A stretch of 64,000 nucleotides of DNA from assembly GCA_026014875.1 (NCBI GenBank), contig JAOZHO010000015.1, positions 85,026 to 149,025 on the forward strand, read 5' to 3'. The position numbers and the translations under genes were made by a program. The notes under the pieces were generated by a model that was given only the letters and a program-made list of their open reading frames with translations, was not told where the DNA came from and made no database searches. The stretch comes from Candidatus Bathyarchaeota archaeon. GTDB lineage: Archaea > Thermoproteota > Bathyarchaeia > TCS64. This document shows, piece after piece, positions 59,316-64,000 of the stretch (positions are counted from its first letter, which is position 1; the number at the start of each line of letters is the position of its first letter).

Positions 59316-60952
59316 ACCTCCTCCTCCAGCAGAATGCGAAGTTTGGCATCCATACCCATGAAGATGAAGCGTCTATCTCCGCGTAGCGCCTGATTGGCAG
59401 TCTCAACGGTGTAGCCACCGTCAACGAGAGCACGAAAGAGACCCCGCTGCGGCATGCAGCCTCCGTTTTCCTCGAGAATCTCGATAGCGTCGGTGAAGAG
59501 TTGATCCTCGTGGTCACAAGGGATTTCAATTTTTTGCGAAGCCTCGGGATCAGGCACGGTCGGCACAGGAGGCACGACCTCTATACCCCCCTCCCAATCC
59601 ACTAGACTCTCCTTAGGATATGATAGCGTGCCTACCGTGCCGAGCGTGCCGACATTCAGCCTCAACCCTATCCAGCACCGTTGGGGCTTCCCTCTGATCT
59701 TACGTTTACTCTCTAGGACCCCTGCGAGTCTGGCTTTAATCTCCGTGGTGAGAGTGCCCTTAGTCACAGTAGTATAGCCTTTGGTTTTGCAGAATTCATG
59801 GTAGGCTTGGTAGACAGCATCTTTGGATGCGACGCCGGACGGTTCGAGGACGATTTTCTCATCGATGAATGCGGTGATGGGGTCGCTCATGGACTCGTAT
59901 AGTTCCTGCAGTTCATCGGCAGTCATGGACTTGGTGAAGTTGCCGTTCTCCTGGAGCCTACGGAGTCCGAGGAGGGCCCAGTTGAGTAGTCCACTGAGTT
60001 CCTCTGAGGTAGTGAGTTTGTCGAGAATCTGAGGGTCGCGGTTGGGTCCCTCGAATTTGTTGGGGAAGACGAATAGGAGCCAGCGGCGGAAGAATGCTAG
60101 GGTCTTGTCCGGGGTGGTGGGCAGCGTGTTGCACAAGAATGTCAGTTTGGCGTGGTTGGTGTAGTAGAAGGGGTCCCGGAACTTCTTTTCGGCCATTATG
60201 CGGTCGTGGCCTGTCAGCGACTTGAAGGTGCCTGTGCGCTTCAGTTCGTCGCTGGCGATCTCGGGGCTGATATTCGCTAGCTTCCCGTAGAGTTCGCTGG
60301 TGGCGAACCTGCTGGAGACGAGTCGGTAGAGGTTGACGTGGCTCACGTTGTCTGGTCCGAGGAAGGCGTTCATGAGGTCTTGTAGAGTGGTTTTGCCGTT
60401 GGCGCCGTCCCCGATGAACATAGCGGCCTTGTGGTAGATCATGTTCTTGTAAAGGTGGTAACCGAGCCACTCTTGGAAGGTGTCGACAGAATCGGGGATC
60501 ACCTCGCCGAGGAACTTGAGGATAGTCGGGCACTCTGCGTCGGGATCGTACACGACGGGGAGAGCGGCCTTGGCGTAGAAGGTGTGGTTGTGGTTCTCCA
60601 GCTCGCCGGTGTCGACGTAGAGGGCGCCGTTTATGACGACGAGGAGGTTGGGGTCCTCGACGAACTCCTCGGGTTGGATGTAGGTGTCGATCAGTGTCAG
60701 GTATACGACCTCGTTGACGTATGCGGTCTTGGAGCGCTTCTTGAGGGCTCTCTTTGCTTCCTCTTTGACGTAGGCGATGCCGTCGGGTTTGTAGATGCCA
60801 AGGTTGTGTTTGTAGTGCCATATGGTGTCGCCTCCCCTCTCGGTGATGGGTGTCAGCAGGCGATTTTCTAGTTCGTCGCCTGTGATGAGCTCCACAAGTT
60901 TCATTGGAATGAAATTGCCCTTGCCGTCGAAGAAATCGCTGGGGAGACTCAT
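59312..60952 (-). CDS. SF3/D5-like replicative helicase (phage-plasmid primase C-terminal type)
   Basis: 546 residues from the ATG at 60,950-60,952; earlier in-frame codons have no protein character. N-terminal part: VVINGALYVDTGELENHNHTFYAKAALPVVYDPDAECP, typical D5_N. MFIGDGANGKTTLQDLMNAFLG (178-199) is Walker A; FATSELYGKLANISPEI and LTFLCNTLPTTPDKTLAFFRRWLLFVFP supply Walker B/C and the arginine finger, as in P4-type helicases. The C-terminal 120 residues hold a winged helix (EENGGCMPQRGLFRALVDGG). It probably initiates element replication. No primase domain is recognised in the chain. Confidence 0.85.
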   Translation of the reverse strand: MSLPSDFFDGKGNFIPMKLVELITGDELENRLLTPITERGGDTIWHYKHNLGIYKPDGIAYVKEEAKRALKKRSKTAYVNEVVYLTLIDTYIQPEEFVEDPNLLVVINGALYVDTGELENHNHTFYAKAALPVVYDPDAECPTILKFLGEVIPDSVDTFQEWLGYHLYKNMIYHKAAMFIGDGANGKTTLQDLMNAFLGPDNVSHVNLYRLVSSRFATSELYGKLANISPEIASDELKRTGTFKSLTGHDRIMAEKKFRDPFYYTNHAKLTFLCNTLPTTPDKTLAFFRRWLLFVFPNKFEGPNRDPQILDKLTTSEELSGLLNWALLGLRRLQENGNFTKSMTADELQELYESMSDPITAFIDEKIVLEPSGVASKDAVYQAYHEFCKTKGYTTVTKGTLTTEIKARLAGVLESKRKIRGKPQRCWIGLRLNVGTLGTVGTLSYPKESLVDWEGGIEVVPPVPTVPDPEASQKIEIPCDHEDQLFTDAIEILEENGGCMPQRGLFRALVDGGYTVETANQALRGDRRFIFMGMDAKLRILLEEEV

Positions 60953-60954
60953 CC

Positions 60955-61389
60955 TCAGCGTCTCCCCTGGGTCAGCTTCTTCCTGTTTAGGAGGCGTTTG
61001 TCGCGTCCGCTGAGGGTGATCTCGAAGCCGTCGACGAGAACTTTTCCGTACTGCTCTAGGCCCGCCAATAACTGTGCCGACTCTCTTCGGATCCCTCCAT
61101 CCTTCGTTAAGGCGAAGGCCCAGGCCCACCCATCACCCGGGCCCGCTGCGCCTCCTCCGGCCTTGTTTGACCGTCGCCAATCGACGCCTGAAATATCAAT
61201 ATCAAGCGGCATTGCCTCAGATTCGTCTGACGGCTCCCTCATGGAGGGCTTCAGGCGTGGCGTAGGCTTCTCAGAGGTGAAGCCCGCCAGGCCTACCGAT
61301 CTTAAGCGAGTCTCCAAGTCGATGAGCTCATCCAGGAGCCGCAGATACTCATCGGCGTCGAGTGTGATGGGGTTCTTTTTTTCCGTCAC
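60955..61389 (-). CDS. Small protein upstream of the helicase
   Basis: 144 residues from GTG, stopping two bases before the helicase ATG. LDADEYLRLLDELIDLETRLRSVG at the start is helical; VDWRRSNKAGGGAAGPGDGWAWAFALTKDGGIRRE and LLAGLEQYGKVLVDGFEITLSGRDKRLLNRKK follow. The second half resembles short OB- or wHTH-like DNA-binding sequence. In this place a helicase loader or single-strand binding role would make sense, but this is inference. Confidence 0.55.
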   Translation of the reverse strand: MTEKKNPITLDADEYLRLLDELIDLETRLRSVGLAGFTSEKPTPRLKPSMREPSDESEAMPLDIDISGVDWRRSNKAGGGAAGPGDGWAWAFALTKDGGIRRESAQLLAGLEQYGKVLVDGFEITLSGRDKRLLNRKKLTQGRR

Positions 61390-61423
61390 TCCTGGTCACC
61401 TCCCAGCAGTCCATCGGTGACGC

Positions 61424-61642
61424 TCATTGCTGAACCTCCGTGATGGTTACAAAGGCATGGAATCCCCGGGGTTCGGATCTTAAGAGAGGGCTGAGAATGA
61501 TACGACCTTTAAAAGCATCCGCTAATACGTCTTGAACACCGGCTACCCCATTGGTCGTTGGGCCGGTTATCTTGACCCGGACGCTGTTCGTGTCACTTGA
61601 ATAGTCCACTTGTTTTAGGCGCGTTTTTTCCTCTTGGTTCAT
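61424..61642 (-). CDS. Small hypothetical protein
   Basis: 72 residues from the ATG at 61,640-61,642 preceded by CAGGAGG; a longer start at 61,729 would overlap the previous gene much more. VRVKITGPTTNGVAGVQDVLADAFKGRIILSPLLRSE and FHAFVTITE form a small alpha/beta unit. Family unknown. Overlaps the preceding gene by 50 bases. Confidence 0.45.
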   Translation of the reverse strand: MNQEEKTRLKQVDYSSDTNSVRVKITGPTTNGVAGVQDVLADAFKGRIILSPLLRSEPRGFHAFVTITEVQQ

Positions 61643-62027
61643 AGCTTGTTGTACCTCCTGGTATCTTCTTGAGCCCCGTGTGTGGGGGATTGAAATTAGA
61701 GAGCAAAGGCGATGCTTTTCGATAGCCATCGCTTCGGACTACGATGCGGCTAGGGGAGTCAGCCCGCAAGATGCTAACCTTTCGGTCAATCAGGGAGTTC
61801 AAAGAGGCCAGGTCAGCTGAGAGGCTGAGCGGGATCTGAACGGTGAACCCCTCAAACTGTAGAGTGCCCTCAGTGAGGTCTACGTGATGGAGTGTCCCAC
61901 GAACCTCTTCCCATGGTTGAAGCCAGAACGTACGGGGAGGCGAGGCTTTACTCTCAGCTTCCTTCAGATGGGCAGATGAATGGACCTTCTCCTTGCCAAC
62001 GAATCCCGAGTCGTGCTTGGAGCTCAT
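61593..62027 (-). CDS. Hypothetical protein at the head of the replication operon
   Basis: 144 residues from the ATG at 62,025-62,027. The TTTATAAAA box at 62,059-62,068 places transcription start close to that codon; the longer frame from 62,087 would begin upstream of the promoter. The middle, WLQPWEEVRGTLHHVDLTEGTLQFEGFTVQIPLSLSADLASLNSLIDRKVSILRADSPSRIVVR, looks like a small beta-barrel. The ends are polar and perhaps disordered. Not recognised. Confidence 0.5.
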   Translation of the reverse strand: MSSKHDSGFVGKEKVHSSAHLKEAESKASPPRTFWLQPWEEVRGTLHHVDLTEGTLQFEGFTVQIPLSLSADLASLNSLIDRKVSILRADSPSRIVVRSDGYRKASPLLSNFNPPHTGLKKIPGGTTSYEPRGKNAPKTSGLFK

Positions 62028-62058
62028 CTTCTTATCCAAGCTAGTTGAATTATGAAAT

Positions 62059-62068
62059 TTTATAAAGG
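62059..62068 (-). promoter_or_regulatory. TATA box of the replication/topoisomerase-like operon
   Basis: TTTATAAAAT on the minus strand, 32-41 bases before the ATG at 62,027. From this point eight minus-strand genes follow down to 55,001 with short or no gaps, so this is the likely main promoter. Confidence 0.55.
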
Positions 62069-62213
62069 TTTTTAGCATTAAGCCCATTATATCCCTTTAT
62101 ATGATTAAATAGGTTGAAATAGGGGATATTATCGATATCAAACACCAAATATCACTGTACGAGTGAGCGCATCAATAAAAACTAGAAGGCCAGGCTGCAA
62201 GTGAGACAGTTGA

Positions 62214-63185
62214 TCAGATTATTCCAAGTCGTGGGATAGCTGCTAGGTAGGCCTTTCTGAGTTCGTCAGGATCGATATGGTCATAAATATCGATGGCTTC
62301 TCCTCTGGAGTCTCCTCTGATTTCTTTAATGAACTCTCTACTCATGCCGTTTCGTCGTAGATGTGTTGTGAGCCAGTGCCTGAAATTGTGTGGAGAGAAA
62401 TGATCTTCGAGTCGTGGGCTCCCCGAATCGTGCAAGCCTAGTCGCTCAGCATGCTTAGTAACTAACTTGTAAACGATGTTCCTCCCGATTCGTTTGCCCT
62501 GCTCTCCAATAAACAAAGCCTTCTCCCCAGGCACTGCATAACCACTCCTAACCCTGAGCCATCGAGCAAGAAGAACCGCCGTCTCCTCGTCAAAGAAAAC
62601 GTACGGATTACTCCGTTTCCTCCGTTTTTTCAACTTGATGTAATTCTCGCTCCAATCAATATCATCCACATCAATGCCTATGAGAGCCCCCCTGCGAATA
62701 CCTGTCTTCGCAAACACAGTCATGATCGTTTTAACGCGAATCTCCAAAACGCTGTTGATTAGCAGCGACATCTGCTCGACCGAGAGCAACTTTCTCCTCG
62801 ACGCAACCTGGCTCTTCTTGTAAGTTTTCAAGTATCTGGATCTGAACGATGGAACCGGATTCACACTGTGCAAGTCCTCGTAGACCAGGTACTCGTAAAA
62901 ACTGGATAGAGCTGAGAAATAACTTTTGATAGTCTTCTGTCCCACTCCACGTGTGTTTCTAAGATATGTGAGAACTTTCTTGAGAACGTTCTTATCCACG
63001 TCTCTGAAACCGAAACCCTGGGAGTCTAGATACCTGGCTATGGTTCTGAGATTGGACCGGTGACTCCGAATAGTCTCCGGGCTGTAATCCCGTACCTCAC
63101 AGTCATCCACGAATCCTGAAATAAGGCTCCATTCATAGGGTAACTCCAGATTGGGCTGAAAGCTCTGCTCAGTCATTCCTGCCAT
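62214..63185 (-). CDS. int: Tyrosine recombinase/integrase
   Basis: 323 residues from the ATG at 63,183-63,185. A core-binding domain (RDYSPETIRSHRSNLRTIARYLDSQG, about 32-57, then VGQKTIKSYFSALSSFYEYLVYED) precedes the catalytic domain with AKTGIRRGALIGIDVDDID (first Arg 164/165), KLKKRRKR, SPHNFRHWLTTHLRRNG (His266-x2-Arg269) and IDIYDHID (nucleophile Tyr301). It integrates the element by recombining its own attP with the 3' end of the tRNA-Leu gene. It is intact and not split by attachment, so excision should remain possible. Confidence 0.9.
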   Translation of the reverse strand: MAGMTEQSFQPNLELPYEWSLISGFVDDCEVRDYSPETIRSHRSNLRTIARYLDSQGFGFRDVDKNVLKKVLTYLRNTRGVGQKTIKSYFSALSSFYEYLVYEDLHSVNPVPSFRSRYLKTYKKSQVASRRKLLSVEQMSLLINSVLEIRVKTIMTVFAKTGIRRGALIGIDVDDIDWSENYIKLKKRRKRSNPYVFFDEETAVLLARWLRVRSGYAVPGEKALFIGEQGKRIGRNIVYKLVTKHAERLGLHDSGSPRLEDHFSPHNFRHWLTTHLRRNGMSREFIKEIRGDSRGEAIDIYDHIDPDELRKAYLAAIPRLGII

Positions 63186-63694
63186 ATCCAACCTTTCGAC
63201 GTAGACCTCACGAGGCCATAACGCTCAAGATTCTCCAGCTGGACTGAGATGGCTTTCACCGTTTCCTGTTCTCTGGGTTTCACGCCGAGGCGTGACAGTA
63301 TTTCGTCACTGTTGTGCGAACCTGGCTCACGGACGATCTCAATGAGCCTCCGGTCGTACTGCCTGATTCCCGTGAACGATTCCGCGGTGAACATCTGGGC
63401 TCTGTAAAGTCGAAGGTCTTCCTCGAGTTTCTCCACCAGGAGCTCGAGGTGACCTATTCTCCTCTCTTTGTCTTTCAGGGTTTCATTGAGTTTGATTATC
63501 TCATCGAGAAGGGAGCTGCGTGTTTTGTAGTCGCTGTCTTCCTCTGGTAAGAGGGAGTTCTCGACATGTTCCGCTACGAATTTTGAGATGCTGGTTCCAG
63601 CCTGTTTCGCTAATGATTTCCATCTATTGACTGCATCATGGGAGGGGAGGTAGACGTAGATTGCTCGTTGTTTGATAGTCTCAGTTTTTCCCAT
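63173..63694 (-). CDS. RHH/coiled-coil/winged-helix regulator upstream of the integrase
   Basis: 173 residues from the ATG at 63,692-63,694 (a further Met lies six codons upstream). IYVYLPSHDAVNRWKSLAKQAGTSISKFVAEHVENSL is an RHH domain (about 13-48); a coiled-coil follows (LLDEIIKLNETLKDKERRIGHLELLVEKLEEDLR); FTGIRQYDRRLIEIVREPGSHNSDEILSRLGVKP ... VQLENLERYGLVRSTSKGW is a winged helix. It overlaps the integrase start by 13 bases. It probably controls integrase expression or helps in excision like an Xis protein. TATATATGTC at about 63,722-63,731 is its promoter. Confidence 0.75.
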   Translation of the reverse strand: MGKTETIKQRAIYVYLPSHDAVNRWKSLAKQAGTSISKFVAEHVENSLLPEEDSDYKTRSSLLDEIIKLNETLKDKERRIGHLELLVEKLEEDLRLYRAQMFTAESFTGIRQYDRRLIEIVREPGSHNSDEILSRLGVKPREQETVKAISVQLENLERYGLVRSTSKGWIWQE

Positions 63695-63731
63695 TGGTCT
63701 CGAGACTTGCATATACAGGATGACATATATA

Positions 63732-63745
63732 TTTTACCAGTAAAA
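63732..63745. repeat. Right inner palindrome of the element
   Basis: TTTTACCAGTAAAA, with TTTACCAGTAAA differing by one base from TTTACTAGTAAA at 27,974-27,985. It directly joins the tRNA 3' end. Likely a binding site of the integrase or of the RHH protein. Confidence 0.6.
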
Positions 63746-63831
63746 TGGTGCGGGGGGTGGGACTCGAACCCACGAAGGACTAGTCCATCAGGTCCTAAGC
63801 CTGACCCCTTTGGCCACTCGGGAACCCCCGC
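63746..63831 (-). tRNA. tRNA-Leu(UAG) with encoded CCA, target of the element
   Basis: Acceptor GCGGGGG/CCCCCGC, T-arm GTGGG-TTCGAGT-CCCAC, anticodon stem TCAGG-CTTAGGA-CCTGA giving UAG, and a long variable arm (TGGACTAGTCCTTC region) typical of leucine. The discriminator A and CCA are in the DNA (63,746-63,749 in reverse). Its 3' end (63,745-63,765) equals the sequence at 27,944-27,964, so the tRNA was rebuilt by the incoming element. Confidence 0.95.
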
Positions 63832-63890
63832 CCAGCAACCAATACAACCCCCCGAACCAGATTAAAGCATTACCCAGACCCACACACAGA

Positions 63891-64000
63891 CTACCCGGAC
63901 ACCAACACGCCCTCAGGCCGCACCCCGAGAGACTCATCCAGCCCCTCCCCCCTCAACAACCCCGCCACCTCATCCCCCACATCCACAGTACTCGACCCAC
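63891..64000 (-). CDS. C-terminal end of a host gene that runs off the window
   Basis: The minus strand reads GSSTVDVGDEVAGLLRGEGL and DESLGVRPEGVLVSG before a TAG at 63,891-63,893. Host-like GC-rich codon use, beyond the tRNA and thus outside the element. The product cannot be named. Confidence 0.5.
   Translation of the reverse strand, partial: GSSTVDVGDEVAGLLRGEGLDESLGVRPEGVLVSG

Larger units (their letters stand above)
27944..63765. mobile_element. Integrated element of about 35.8 kb in tRNA-Leu(UAG)
   Basis: A 21-base sequence, the 3' end of the tRNA-Leu including CCA, acceptor and half the T-arm, occurs at 27,944-27,964 and again at 63,745-63,765 where it belongs to the intact tRNA. 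The tyrosine recombinase lies next to the intact copy, as in elements that rebuild their target tRNA. TTTACTAGTAAA (27,974-27,985) and TTTACCAGTAAA (63,733-63,744) lie just inside the two ends. Base composition changes to AT-rich just inside the left end. Content: defence-like cargo (28-50 kb), then replication, methylation and topoisomerase-like genes. Whether it moves as a plasmid or virus is unknown; no capsid or conjugation gene was recognised. Confidence 0.8.

Overview
The window is from an uncultivated, probably anaerobic archaeon. This rests on two tandem group II chaperonin (thermosome) genes, an aldehyde:ferredoxin oxidoreductase with two MoaD-like partners, a DUF1385 membrane protein, an FmdE-family protein, PIN/AbrB and RelE toxin-antitoxin pairs, AT-rich TATA-type promoters and frequent TTG/GTG starts. 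The phylum cannot be settled from sequence alone; a Bathyarchaeia-like or other TACK/Asgard lineage is a guess.

Positions 1-27,900 are GC-rich host chromosome: a partial aminotransferase, a GGCT-like protein, two thermosome subunits, the AOR/MoaD cluster, a membrane-anchored methyltransferase, two M20 peptidases, malate dehydrogenase, a flavodoxin, small toxin-antitoxin modules, a NapH-like ferredoxin, a LarA-like gene with an in-frame TGA, and an ArsR-controlled permease/thioredoxin-like module. Gaps between these genes hold decayed minus-strand tRNA-like sequences, several resembling tRNA-Met(CAT), and a truncated GMP-synthase-like fragment.

Positions about 27,944-63,765 form one integrated element of about 35.8 kb. 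A tRNA-Leu(UAG) lies at 63,746-63,831 on the minus strand. A 21-bp copy of its 3' end recurs at 27,944-27,964. A tyrosine recombinase sits beside the intact tRNA, and an almost identical TTTAC(T/C)AGTAAA site lies just inside both ends. Most of the element is visibly more AT-rich than the host DNA.

The left two thirds of the element (28-50 kb) is cargo that looks like genome defence or DNA modification: PIN-like, EVE-like plus PD-(D/E)XK and NucS-like nucleases, a Holliday-junction-resolvase-like pair, DNA-glycosylase-like proteins, a DnaQ-like exonuclease coupled to a 47-residue membrane peptide, a SNF2 ATPase coupled to a membrane/coiled-coil/HhH protein, and a DISARM-related array (DUF499 ATPase, small protein, DUF1156 adenine methylase, DUF3883 helicase). 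The right part (50-63.7 kb) is the mobility and replication module: HTH and ParB-like proteins, then a tightly overlapping minus-strand operon of an SF3/D5-like helicase, a ParB-methyltransferase fusion, a small protein, a GHKL ATPase and a TOPRIM protein (a topoisomerase VI-like pair), then an RHH regulator and the integrase. Long perfect palindromes of unrelated sequence are scattered through 50-59 kb.

The strongest candidates for something new are the GHKL/TOPRIM pair linked to a ParB-methyltransferase and SF3 helicase, the membrane-linked SNF2/HhH pair beside a DUF499/DUF1156 array with no DUF1998 gene visible, and the repeated tRNA-like scars.
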